Source of the DNA: Bacillota bacterium
Lineage (GTDB): Bacteria; Bacillota; Clostridia; Oscillospirales; Acutalibacteraceae
Assembly: GCA_021769885.1 (NCBI GenBank)
Contig: JAETSA010000004.1
Coordinates: 62,001-126,000 of the forward strand
Length of the DNA: 64,000 bases
Reading direction: 5' to 3'
Shown in pieces: positions 49,915-57,475 of this stretch. Each line of letters starts with the position of its first letter. Positions within the stretch are counted from its first letter, which is position 1. The notes beneath the pieces were generated by a model. The model ran no database searches, was not told the DNA's origin, and was given only the letters and a program-made list of their open reading frames with translations. The translations under genes were made by a program, and so were the position numbers.

Positions 49915-50300
49915 CTACGGATTGTAGGGAACGACCTTAAGTGTCGTTCCGTGAAACTTTATTTGTTTTTGCGGGCGATTCGTGAATCGCCCCTACGATT
50001 GGTGCGTTGTTTTAAACATACCGTAGGGACATTTCTCGCCTGCCGGCTCGGTTGCGCTTCTAAGCTTCGCTTAGAGGTCTCCACCGGAGACCCGCACCCC
50101 TCGCGGCTGTCCGTTTTTTCTACAGCACAAGGTATAATGGATTCGAAAATCGTAGGGGACGCTGTTCTCGCCTGCCGGCTCGGTTGCGCTTCTAAGCCTC
50201 GCTTAGAGGTGTCCACCGGACACCCGCACCCTCAGCGTCCCGCGGGCGAACACAGTTCGCCCCTACGGGGTTTGTGCACTGCCGTTGGGTTGTGCAAAAC
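49915..50300. repeat. Palindromic repeat array (array 6)
   Basis: GTAGGGAACGACC-TTAAG-TGTCGTTCC (49924-49950), GCGGGCGATTCGTGAATCGC (49971-49998), then the ~255-base composite copy B, ending in GCGGGCGAACACAGTTCGCC (50242-50269) and the linker TGCACTGCCGTTGGGTTGTG. Confidence 0.88.
50001..50255. repeat. Composite repeat copy B (~255 bases)
   Basis: Near-identical to copy A at 40049-40303, 10 kb away, including the GGTATAATGGATTCGAAAATC middle part. Differences such as GGTGTCCACCGGACACC (B) versus GGTGTCCACTGGACACC (A) fall mainly in loops. Confidence 0.88.
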
Positions 50301-50363
50301 CCGCATTCTGCACAAAGATTTTCGCGGAGGCTGTGTTTTTTGCGCATACTGCGGACAGGAGTT

Positions 50364-50390
50364 GCATAGTTATGTGTAGAAACATATATA
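50364..50390 (+). promoter_or_regulatory. Possible sigma-E promoter of sipL-spoIVA
   Basis: GCATAGT (50364-50370) and CATATATA (50383-50390) resemble the sigma-E -35 and -10 of the mother cell, but the 12-base spacer is 1-2 bases shorter than usual. GAGGAGAGG precedes the ATG. Confidence 0.45.
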
Positions 50391-50409
50391 CAAGCGAGGA
50401 GAGGTTGAA

Positions 50410-51942
50410 ATGGACTTTTGCAAAAATACAAACGCACTGAACAGTCGGCGCGTGCTGTTTGAGGGGGCTTGTGAGCAACCCGTAGACAGCGACATCACCC
50501 TGCCCGAATATTTCCCCGATGTGGTGCGCGTATTGAAATGCACGCTCACACCGCGCATTACAAGCGTGCAGGGCACAGCCGACCGCATTACGGCAGAGGG
50601 GTCGGCACTTTTGCGCATTCTGTATTTGAGCGAAGAAAACTGCGTACGCTGTTTTGAGCAGAACATTCCGTTTTCGAAATATGCCGAATGCAAAGCGGCA
50701 GAAAACGCCTGCGTCAGCGCACACGCCAAAACAGGCTATGTCAACTGCCGTGTACAATCCCCGCGGCGAATCGATATCCACGGCAGTATTTCGATTGCAT
50801 TTTCTATGTATTGCCGCGAACGCACGGAGCTTCTTTGCGGCTGTACGGGCGGCGGGGTGCAAATGCGCAAAATGCCGATTGCCTACAGCAATCTTGCAGG
50901 CTGTTCGGAAAAGCTGTTTTCCATGCACGAAACCTTGGAGCTCGGGGCGGCAAAGCCCTCGATTGCGCAAATTGTGAAATGTGACGCCGCCGCGCTTTTA
51001 GAGGATGTAAAGCTTGTAGCAGGCAAAGCACTCGTCAAGGGCGAGCTGATTGTGCGCACGCTTTATATTGCCGACAACGAAGAAAGCGACATTCAAACGA
51101 TGGAGCATTCTATGCCCATCAGCCAAATCATTGAAATCGACGGCGCCGAAGAGGAATGCACAGCGGATGCAGTGCTGACCGTTTCTGCGCTGGAAATTGC
51201 CGCAAAGACCGATGCGACAGGTGCACTGCGCCTCTTGGACACAAGCGTTTTCCTTTGCGCACAGATTTCGCTGTATGCAGAATGTGAATCCGATGTAATT
51301 ACGGACGCCTATTCCACACAATATGAAATCGATTTGCAAAAGCGCAGTGTAGAATTTCGAAGCATCTGCGACCGATTCTCGGATACCTATCTTTGCCGCG
51401 GCACGCCTGACACTGCCGGCAGCGGGATTGCACAAATCGTCGATATGACCTGTCAGGAACTGCAGTATTCCGCCGATGTGCAGGACAGCGCCCTGCGCAT
51501 TCAAGGCACAGTGCGCATCGGGCTTTTATACCGCGACCGTGAAAATCAGTGGGGCTTTACCGACCGCAGCTTTGATTTCACCTATACGCGCGCAGTCGCC
51601 GCAACGGGCGAGCATCTCCTCTGCCAGCCGCATATTACCGTCAGCGGTGTGAGCTTCCTTTTGGGTACAGAGGATAAGGTAGATGCACGCGTAGAATTAG
51701 ACATCAGCGGAATTGTATTTTCCGCCAAAACCGTGCAGGCAGTCGCGGATATTCAAATCGACGAAGAAAACCGTAAACGGCAAAAGCACGCCGCCCTCAC
51801 CATTTATTTTGCACAGGAGGGCGAAAGCGTTTGGGAGATTGCACGGCGCTACAACACCACTTCGGAAGCCATCACCGCAGAAAACAAGCTGACAGGCGAC
51901 ACGGTGGAAACCAAATGCAAGCTACTGATTCCGAGAGTTTGA
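50410..51942 (+). CDS. sipL: SPOCS (DUF3794) and LysM protein, SipL-like
   Basis: 510 residues. Several SPOCS/DUF3794 segments make up most of the protein (the first begins near FEGACEQPVDSDITLPEYFP; a further one near QKRSVEFRSICDRFSDTYL), and a LysM domain ends it (YFAQEGESVWEIARRYNTTS ... CKLLIPRV). This is the layout of SipL, which in C. difficile binds SpoIVA through LysM and anchors the coat on the forespore. The next gene is spoIVA, only 14 bases away, strongly supporting the assignment. Its TGA overlaps the spoIVA ribosome site. Confidence 0.9.
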   Translation: MDFCKNTNALNSRRVLFEGACEQPVDSDITLPEYFPDVVRVLKCTLTPRITSVQGTADRITAEGSALLRILYLSEENCVRCFEQNIPFSKYAECKAAENACVSAHAKTGYVNCRVQSPRRIDIHGSISIAFSMYCRERTELLCGCTGGGVQMRKMPIAYSNLAGCSEKLFSMHETLELGAAKPSIAQIVKCDAAALLEDVKLVAGKALVKGELIVRTLYIADNEESDIQTMEHSMPISQIIEIDGAEEECTADAVLTVSALEIAAKTDATGALRLLDTSVFLCAQISLYAECESDVITDAYSTQYEIDLQKRSVEFRSICDRFSDTYLCRGTPDTAGSGIAQIVDMTCQELQYSADVQDSALRIQGTVRIGLLYRDRENQWGFTDRSFDFTYTRAVAATGEHLLCQPHITVSGVSFLLGTEDKVDARVELDISGIVFSAKTVQAVADIQIDEENRKRQKHAALTIYFAQEGESVWEIARRYNTTSEAITAENKLTGDTVETKCKLLIPRV

Positions 51943-51956
51943 GGAGGAACATCAAA

Positions 51957-53435
51957 ATGGAAAAACGAAGCATTTATAACGACATTGCCGAGCGCACGCA
52001 GGGTGACATTTACGTCGGTGTGGTCGGTCCTGTGCGCACAGGCAAATCCACCTTTATCAAACGGTTTATGGATACGCTGGTGCTCCCGAATATTGAAAGC
52101 GGTGCAATGCACGACCGCGCGGTCGATGAGATGCCGCAATCCTCCGCAGGGCGCACCATTATGACCACCGAGCCGAAATTCATTCCCGAAAATGCGGTAG
52201 AGGTGCATTTGCCCGACAACGCATCATTTTCGGTACGGATGATTGACTGCGTCGGCTACATCGTACCAAGCTCGCTCGGCTATATTGAAGGCGACAAGCC
52301 GCGTATGGTGCACACCCCGTGGTTCGACCACGAAATCCCGTTTGACACCGCCGCCGAAATCGGCACGCAAAAGGTCATTACAGAGCATTCTACAATCGGG
52401 TTGGTCGTCACCACAGACGGCAGTATTTCCGATATCCCGCGCGAGGAATACGAAGAAGCGGAGGCGCGCGTCATCCGCGAATTGAGAGAGCTTGACAAAC
52501 CGTTTGTTGTGCTCTTAAACTGCACCTATCCGCAATCGGACAGTGCAAAACGGCTATCCGAACAGCTTTGCGCACAATACGCTGTACCCGTGCTTCCCGT
52601 AAACTGTCTGGAACTGACAGAAAGTGATATTAAAGAGATTCTCACGCAGGTTCTGTTTGAATTTCCGATTCGGGAGATTGCAGTCGATTTCCCCTCTTGG
52701 CTCGTATCGCTTCCCGCAGAGCACAAGCTGCGCAGTGCCGCCTATGCGGCGGTCAGTGCCGCTTCGGAAAAAATGAACCTCGTACGCGATGTGGCGATTC
52801 TGACCGAAGAGCTGAAAGGCTGTGAGTACATCACGGACGCAAAGGTCAGCGCCATGGAGCTTGGAAAAGGCACAGCGTGGATTTCGGTCACGATGAACAG
52901 CGATTTGTTTTATCAGGTGCTTTCGGAAAAAACGGGTCTGGAAATCGACGGAGAGCAAAGCCTTGTGACGCAGATGTGCGCCCTTGCGGCAATGCAAAAG
53001 GAATATGCAAAGCTGAAATGCGCGCTCGACGAGGTCGAGGCAACAGGCTACGGCATTGTGATGCCCTCTATCGACGAACTGACGCTGGATGAGCCCGAAA
53101 TCGTCAAACAGGGCGGGCGGTACGGCGTAAAGCTTTCCGCTTCTGCACCGTCTATCCATATGCTCAAAGCCAACATTCAAACCGAGGTCGCACCCATTGT
53201 CGGCAGTGAAAGCCAATCCGAGGAATTGGTAAAATATCTGCTCAAGGAATTTGAGGAAGACCCGACCAAGATTTGGGACTCCAACATCTTCGGAAAATCC
53301 TTAAATGAGCTTGTCAACGAGGGGCTTCGCAATAAGCTGTTCCATATGCCGACCGATGCGCGTATGAAGCTGCAGGAAACCCTGGAGCGTGTCATCAACG
53401 AGGGCTGTAACGGACTGATTTGTATTATTTTATAG
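51957..53435 (+). CDS. spoIVA: Stage IV sporulation protein A, coat basement ATPase
   Basis: Mother-cell ATPase that polymerises on the forespore surface as the base of the coat. 492 residues beginning MEKRSIYNDIAERTQGDIY, with Walker A GPVRTGKSTF and Walker B-like VRMIDCVGYIV, then the middle and C-terminal domains used for assembly (ending CNGLICIIL). An open frame runs back to 51831 inside sipL, but the ATG at 51957 has GAGGAGG nine bases upstream and the family start. The stop is TAG. It forms an operon with sipL, whose product is its known partner. Confidence 0.97.
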   Translation: MEKRSIYNDIAERTQGDIYVGVVGPVRTGKSTFIKRFMDTLVLPNIESGAMHDRAVDEMPQSSAGRTIMTTEPKFIPENAVEVHLPDNASFSVRMIDCVGYIVPSSLGYIEGDKPRMVHTPWFDHEIPFDTAAEIGTQKVITEHSTIGLVVTTDGSISDIPREEYEEAEARVIRELRELDKPFVVLLNCTYPQSDSAKRLSEQLCAQYAVPVLPVNCLELTESDIKEILTQVLFEFPIREIAVDFPSWLVSLPAEHKLRSAAYAAVSAASEKMNLVRDVAILTEELKGCEYITDAKVSAMELGKGTAWISVTMNSDLFYQVLSEKTGLEIDGEQSLVTQMCALAAMQKEYAKLKCALDEVEATGYGIVMPSIDELTLDEPEIVKQGGRYGVKLSASAPSIHMLKANIQTEVAPIVGSESQSEELVKYLLKEFEEDPTKIWDSNIFGKSLNELVNEGLRNKLFHMPTDARMKLQETLERVINEGCNGLICIIL

Positions 53436-53452
53436 GAACATATTTTACAAAC

Positions 53453-53483
53453 AAAAGGACGGTTTGCGCGAACCGTCCTTTTT
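53453..53483 (+). terminator. Terminator of sipL-spoIVA
   Basis: AAAAGGACGGTT pairs with AACCGTCCTTTT (12 bases, 6-base loop), followed by a T. Confidence 0.9.
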
Positions 53484-53519
53484 CATATAAATGATTTTCT
53501 GCGAATCGGCGGAACGCAT

Positions 53520-53672
53520 CATCGGTGATACCCTACGCCTGTAGGGGCGATTGCGCGTAGCCCGAGCAACCCACACGAACGAATGGCGGACGTGGAAGTC
53601 CGCCACTACGCGTGCGCCAAATTTACTTCCTGCTTTGTGAGATTCTTCGCTGTCGCTCAGAATGACAGATTT
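53520..53672. repeat. Palindromic repeat array (array 7)
   Basis: GTAGGGGCGATTGCGCGTAG (53541-53565), GGCGGACGTGGAAGTCCGCC (53586-53605) plus ACTACGCG, and the inverted GAGATTCTTCGCTGTCGCTCAGAATGACA element (53640-53668; ends GAGATTCTTCG and CAGAATGACA). Confidence 0.82.
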
Positions 53673-53674
53673 TC

Positions 53675-53968
53675 TTACGCAAGCTCTGTATAGCGTTTGA
53701 CTTGCATTTTCAAGTTGTATTTTTTGCGAAGCGCGGCAATTTCCGCCATCATTTCGGATTTGTGGTGAATGTCAATCGCCTCTTGATTTTTCCAGCAGTC
53801 AATCAGCAAAACGGATTCGCTGTCTTCCATCGGGAAGAAGTATTCGTACCGCTCATTGCCCGCTTCGGCGCGGATTCTCTCCACAAGACCCGAAGAAACC
53901 ATCTCTTCTGCAAATGCTCTTGCACTGCCGTTTTTGCTCGTGTATAAAATGTTTACTGTAATCGGCAT
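53675..53968 (-). CDS. Antibiotic biosynthesis monooxygenase (ABM) domain protein
   Basis: 97 residues of the dimeric ferredoxin-like ABM/YgiN type: strand ITVNILYTSKNG, helix, YEYFFPMEDSESVLLIDCW and the HHKSEMMAEIAALRKKYNL helix. Members include small quinol monooxygenases and heme-degrading proteins; there is no heme-binding motif clear enough to choose. It lies 14 bases after the dockerin gene and is probably co-transcribed. Confidence 0.82.
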   Translation of the reverse strand: MPITVNILYTSKNGSARAFAEEMVSSGLVERIRAEAGNERYEYFFPMEDSESVLLIDCWKNQEAIDIHHKSEMMAEIAALRKKYNLKMQVKRYTELA

Positions 53969-53982
53969 ATACTCTGTTTCCT

Positions 53983-54963
53983 TTAATTTACAAAATCGGA
54001 ATATACAATATCCGTTGTGGTCTGCCCCTTGCCGTCAATACCGACTACGGACATTCTTAAATTCAAGGTCAAATCATTGACAAAATGCAGACGCACAGAC
54101 TCTAAACCGCTGTCGGAAAGGGTCACCGTCAGCAAAATATCCGAAACAGTACTTGTCATCTTGCTCACGGTCAGCATCGTACCGACCTGCTCCTGCATAG
54201 TTTTGCGCACCTCTGCTTCGGTCGGGAATGCGCTTGTGACCTTAGAGAGCGTTTGCGTACCGTTCTTTTGCGGATTTTTGCAGTCCTTTAAACGGATATA
54301 CAGCACATTGTCCGCTTGACGGTAGTCTGCAATATCTGCTTCGCCGAATGTGAATGCCTGTAAATCATACCGCCCGACAGATGTTTCGCCCGCACGCACC
54401 GTATAACTTTGCTCGCCTGTGCCTAAGAACGCACCGACAACCGAGTTAATATCGGCATTCGGGTCAACGCTTTGAATTATCTGATTCAATGTGGCGGTCG
54501 CACTGCCGACGTCCACATCCTTTGTGATTTTGCAAACACCGTTTACCGCGTAACCGCCTACCGCCGCGCGCTGTGTGTATGCCCGCACCAGCTCCGCCGC
54601 CTGCGCTTTGGTATATATCGGCACGCCGTACGGCTCGCGCTCGCCCGTACCCATGTGGACAAGCATTTTTCCGCGGACGCCCGCCGCCATTTGCAGGACG
54701 TAGCGTGCATCCACCGCATTCAGCCGACCGTCATTGTTGCAGTCGAGCATCATCATCCGTGCCGAATCATACGAACGCGTGCCCGATGCCGTTTGCAAAG
54801 CCCAACGTGCATCCACGGCGTTCAGCTGACCGTTGCCGTCAAAATCGCCGAGCAAACAGCAGTCTTCAGGCAAGGCTTCCGCCGCAGATGCGCAAAGCCC
54901 GCCACTTAAAAAAGTACCCAATACCAAAACTAAGGTTAATAAACAAGCCGTAAACCGTTTCAC
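53983..54963 (-). CDS. Secreted protein with N-terminal dockerin type I pair
   Basis: 326 residues: a signal peptide (1-~27, LTLVLVLGTFLSGGLCASA), then two dockerin type I repeats, GDFDGNGQLNAVDARWALQ (~38-56) and LDCNNDGRLNAVDARYVLQ (~73-91), each with the D-x-N-x-D/N-G calcium loop and the A-V-D-A recognition positions. The remaining ~220 residues have no recognised domain. Dockerins usually sit at the C-terminus of cellulosomal enzymes; here they are N-terminal and no cohesin or scaffoldin is in the window, so a cellulosome role is unproven. Start is GTG at 54963 with GGAGGG upstream. Confidence 0.85.
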   Translation of the reverse strand: MKRFTACLLTLVLVLGTFLSGGLCASAAEALPEDCCLLGDFDGNGQLNAVDARWALQTASGTRSYDSARMMMLDCNNDGRLNAVDARYVLQMAAGVRGKMLVHMGTGEREPYGVPIYTKAQAAELVRAYTQRAAVGGYAVNGVCKITKDVDVGSATATLNQIIQSVDPNADINSVVGAFLGTGEQSYTVRAGETSVGRYDLQAFTFGEADIADYRQADNVLYIRLKDCKNPQKNGTQTLSKVTSAFPTEAEVRKTMQEQVGTMLTVSKMTSTVSDILLTVTLSDSGLESVRLHFVNDLTLNLRMSVVGIDGKGQTTTDIVYSDFVN

Positions 54964-55016
54964 AAGAATCCCTCCATAGTAATTTTGTATTGTTTTTTTG
55001 ATATCTCCTTACAAAA

Positions 55017-55045
55017 ATTATATATTTTTTCCAAATTCTTGTCAA
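55017..55045 (-). promoter_or_regulatory. Strong promoter of the dockerin gene
   Basis: Minus strand TTGACA (55040-55045), 17-base spacer, TATAAT (55017-55022): a perfect consensus. Leader of ~45 bases. Confidence 0.92.
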
Positions 55046-55064
55046 GTACGATAGCTGAAAAGTA

Positions 55065-55268
55065 CATAAGGTAACCGTAGCACATGCGTACGAACACGAT
55101 ATCCCTGCCGAATTGACTGCCGTGGAGCTATGGCATAAAAACGAATCGGACAGTAAGTTGATTATTTTTGAAAATGCGGGACACTGCGTCAATATGGATG
55201 CGCCGCAACAGTTCAATACCGTTCTAGAGCATTTTTGGACGGACAGCCAAAATTCATCAGCCCTCTAA
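55065..55268 (+). pseudogene. 3' remnant of an alpha/beta hydrolase gene
   Basis: An open frame without a start reads ...YEHDIPAELTAVELW...SKLIIFENAGHCVNMDAPQQFN...LEHFWTDSQ to a stop at 55266-55268. This is the C-terminal end of an alpha/beta hydrolase: the acid loop (EHD) and the catalytic His loop (NAGHCVNMDAP). Only ~65 residues remain, with no start codon or ribosome site. The truncation point abuts the promoter of the divergent dockerin gene, which may have arrived or been rearranged here. Confidence 0.8.
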
Positions 55269-55307
55269 AAAACAGCCTTTCAGGGCGAACCTGAAAGGCT
55301 GTTTTTT
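55267..55307. terminator. Bidirectional terminator
   Basis: AAAAAACAGCCTTTCAG and CTGAAAGGCTGTTTTTT pair perfectly around a 7-base loop. It ends both the hydrolase remnant (+) and the EEP gene (-). Confidence 0.92.
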
Positions 55308-56250
55308 ATAAAGCAATATCCGCAAAAATCGGATAATGGTCAGACATCGTCTTTAAAAATGGCTCGGAGCACACGCGAAATGCGAGAATATCTGCTTCGC
55401 CGTCCATAAAAATATGGTCCCACGACGGATACTCCCACGGTTCTTCTGCGCCTGCGGATTGCAGGCTTGCACGGAATTTGGTATCCTGCAAACGCGCGGC
55501 AAATATGTCATAAATCCCTGTGGCGGCGAAAACGCCTTTTTCGCTGTCGTTTTCCATTGCATTATAGTCACCCGTGCAAAACGCAGGACAGTCATATTTC
55601 GCACGCAAGTCCCCGAGCAATTCGAAAAACTCCTCCGCCTGCCCGCGCATAATCGCAAATTCCGTTTCTTCCTTGCCCTCCCGAATCAAATCGAGATGTG
55701 TGGACGTCACAATAAACCGCTCGCCGCCCGCCAGCGTTTCAAACACGCCCCAGGTTACGGCGCGGTGCTTGGTGCCGTCGCCTTCCGAATAGGTCATCCG
55801 TCCGCTGTCCACACACCGAAGCGTTTCGGTATTGTAAAGCAAGGTGGTTAAGCTCTTCTGGAACAAATTGTTCTGCGGATGCACAATTTCGTAATTCGGC
55901 AGATTCGCCTTTAAGCAGGCGTGCCAGTCACCGCAGACCTCCTGCGCACCGATGACGTCGGGTGCGGTCTTTTGCACAAATTCCGTAAACTGCTTCGCGC
56001 GCGGCTTCACAGGCTCACCGCCCCAGCTTTTGTAGCTGACCAGCAAATTGGCGCTCATAATACGAACATCCGTACCCTCTTGGCGCTGTATGCCGTCAAA
56101 ATCCGCCAATTCGGAAGAAAAACCCTCGGGGAGCTGTGTGCGGGAAAGATTCCCGCGTATAAAAAGCCCCGTCGGCACAGCAACCGCTGCCGCAAGCAAA
56201 ACCGCCGCCGAAGCAATCGCAACCTTTTTCAGCATCTTCTGCTTTTTCAT
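55306..56250 (-). CDS. Endonuclease/exonuclease/phosphatase family protein, exported
   Basis: 314 residues: an N-terminal membrane anchor or signal (VAIASAAVLLAAAVAVPTGL) and an EEP domain. Metal and catalytic motifs: VRIMSANLLVSY, VIGAQEVCGDW (metal Glu), FIVTSTHLDLI, CTGDYNAMEND (Asp/Asn) and the late WDHIFMDG and SDHYPIFADI (catalytic His). Possible substrates are phospholipids, nucleotides or DNA outside the cell. Its ATG follows directly on the stop of the DtxR regulator gene (TAAATG), so translation is coupled. Confidence 0.9.
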   Translation of the reverse strand: MKKQKMLKKVAIASAAVLLAAAVAVPTGLFIRGNLSRTQLPEGFSSELADFDGIQRQEGTDVRIMSANLLVSYKSWGGEPVKPRAKQFTEFVQKTAPDVIGAQEVCGDWHACLKANLPNYEIVHPQNNLFQKSLTTLLYNTETLRCVDSGRMTYSEGDGTKHRAVTWGVFETLAGGERFIVTSTHLDLIREGKEETEFAIMRGQAEEFFELLGDLRAKYDCPAFCTGDYNAMENDSEKGVFAATGIYDIFAARLQDTKFRASLQSAGAEEPWEYPSWDHIFMDGEADILAFRVCSEPFLKTMSDHYPIFADIAL

Positions 56251-56631
56251 TTAAGCCTCACCCTTTTTATATTTTTCCATATGCCGGCACAGCGCCGCAA
56301 AGGTTTCATCGCTGATATCGTGCTCGATTTTGCAAGCATCCGCCGCCGCGATTTCGGGCGGCACATCTAAGGCAATCAAAACCTCTGTCAGCACCGTGTG
56401 GCGTGTGTAAATCTTCTCTGCAATTTCCCTTCCTGTATCCGTCAGACGAATATGCCCGTTTGCTTCCACTGTCAGAAATCCGCCGTTTTTTAAAAGCCCG
56501 ACCGCGCGGCTGACACTCGGTTTGCTGAAATGCATATATTCCCCGACATCAATCGCACGCACTACAGATTTTTCTTTCGACAAAATCAAAATCGTTTCCA
56601 GATACATTTCGCCTGATTCCTGTAAATGCAC
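56251..56631 (-). CDS. DtxR/MntR-type metal-dependent repressor
   Basis: 126 residues: winged helix (VVRAIDVGEYMHFSKPSVSRAVGLL, recognition part SKPSVSRAV) and the dimerisation/metal domain (HTVLTEVLIALDVPPEIAAADACKIEHDIS, with C-x-x-E-H). It lacks the SH3-like third domain, as in MntR. An open frame starts with TTG at 56646, but GTG at 56631 (MHLQESGEMYLETI) matches the family start, with GGAGGTG seven bases before it. It is divergent from feoAAB, whose control region has four matching palindromes, so it is the likely iron (or Mn) repressor of feo. Confidence 0.92.
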   Translation of the reverse strand: MHLQESGEMYLETILILSKEKSVVRAIDVGEYMHFSKPSVSRAVGLLKNGGFLTVEANGHIRLTDTGREIAEKIYTRHTVLTEVLIALDVPPEIAAADACKIEHDISDETFAALCRHMEKYKKGEA

Positions 56632-56654
56632 TGTCAACACCTCCAACCTATAAA

Positions 56655-56683
56655 ATTATATCACATTCCTTTATGCAAAGCAA
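56655..56683 (-). promoter_or_regulatory. Promoter of the DtxR gene
   Basis: Minus strand TTGCTT (56678-56683), 17-base spacer, TATAAT (56655-56660). Confidence 0.8.
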
Positions 56684-56772
56684 TCTAAAAGACCGATATA
56701 GGCAACAATACCGATGCTCCGCATTGCACGTCTTTCGTTTCTCCATACACAGAATTGTGCAACCCGCCCTGT

Positions 56773-56792
56773 CAGTTAGCTATAGCTAACTG
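56773..56792. promoter_or_regulatory. DtxR-like operator 1
   Basis: Perfect 20-base palindrome CAGTTAGCTATAGCTAACTG; core GTTAGC-N4-GCTAAC. It lies upstream of the feo promoter. Confidence 0.82.
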
Positions 56793-56838
56793 ATTTTTAA
56801 GTAAAATGCCAAAAATAGAAAAGTGTGGGAAAAACAGC

Positions 56839-56867
56839 TTGACTTTTCCGGAAAACCGACGTATTCT
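56839..56867 (+). promoter_or_regulatory. Promoter of the feo operon
   Basis: TTGACT (56839-56844), 17-base spacer, TATTCT (56862-56867), directly abutting operator 2. Confidence 0.78.
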
Positions 56868-56897
56868 AATATTGGTTAGCGAGTGCTAACCAATATT
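56868..56897. promoter_or_regulatory. DtxR-like operator 2 at the feo start point
   Basis: Perfect inverted repeat AATATTGGTTAGC-GAGT-GCTAACCAATATT (13+4+13 bases), starting right after the -10, so a bound repressor would block RNA polymerase. Confidence 0.88.
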
Positions 56898-56908
56898 TCA
56901 ACGCGCGG

Positions 56909-56924
56909 GTTAGCAAATGCTAAC
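56909..56924. promoter_or_regulatory. DtxR-like operator 3
   Basis: GTTAGC-AAAT-GCTAAC, between operator 2 and the feoA ribosome site. Confidence 0.82.
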
Positions 56925-56944
56925 TATCGAAAGGAATGGGTTCT

Positions 56945-57157
56945 ATGATGCCTTTAGTGCTTGCGGCGACCGGAGAAGAACATATCATTCACCGTGTCGG
57001 CGGCAGTTCCGAGGTAAAAAAGCATTTGGAAAATCTCGGGTTTGTGGCGGGCGGCAGTGTAACCGTGATTTCAGAGAACGGCGGCAATTTAATTGTCAAT
57101 GTAAAAGAATCCCGCATTGCGGTCAGCCGTGAAATGGCAAATAAAATTTTTATATAA
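56945..57157 (+). CDS. feoA: FeoA-domain protein, first copy
   Basis: 70 residues forming an SH3-like FeoA domain (HLENLGFVAGGSVTVISENG, then GNLIVNVKESRIAVSREMA). FeoA aids FeoB in ferrous iron uptake. The frame opens at an ATG at 56936, but AAAGGA would then touch the start; the ATG at 56945 (MMPLVLAATG) has a proper 9-base spacing. It is the first gene under the DtxR-like operators, 15 bases before a second feoA. Confidence 0.9.
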   Translation: MMPLVLAATGEEHIIHRVGGSSEVKKHLENLGFVAGGSVTVISENGGNLIVNVKESRIAVSREMANKIFI

Positions 57158-57172
57158 AGAAGGAGTACGATT

Positions 57173-57394
57173 ATGAAAACACTTAGAGAAGCACCTGTCG
57201 GCGCGACGTGTAAGGTTGTGAAGCTGCACGGCGTGGGCGCGGTCAAGCGCCGCATTATGGATATGGGGATTACCAAAGGTGTGGAGGTGCACATCCGCAA
57301 AATCGCGCCGCTCGGTGACCCTGTTGAGGTTACGGTGCGCGGCTATGAGCTTTCCTTACGAAAAGCAGATGCGGAAATGATTGAAATAGAGTGA
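57173..57394 (+). CDS. feoA: FeoA-domain protein, second copy
   Basis: 73 residues: MKTLREAPVGATCKVVKLHG...VKRRIMDMGITKGVEVHIRK...GDPVEVTVRGYELSLRKADA, a more canonical FeoA than the first copy. AGAAGGAG lies before the ATG. The two FeoA copies differ strongly in sequence, so they are not a recent duplication and may form a heteromeric partner for FeoB. Confidence 0.93.
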   Translation: MKTLREAPVGATCKVVKLHGVGAVKRRIMDMGITKGVEVHIRKIAPLGDPVEVTVRGYELSLRKADAEMIEIE

Positions 57395-57424
57395 TTCTGC
57401 GCCGCTTTTATATTTTTAATCATC

Positions 57425-57442
57425 AGTTAGCTTTGGCTAACT
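57425..57442. promoter_or_regulatory. DtxR-like operator 4, before feoB
   Basis: AGTTAGC-TTTG-GCTAACT in the 81-base gap between the second feoA and feoB. No clear promoter was found beside it, so it may control an internal start or act as a roadblock. Confidence 0.75.
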
Positions 57443-57475
57443 AAAAATAAATCCATAGATGAAAGGAAGAAAGAA

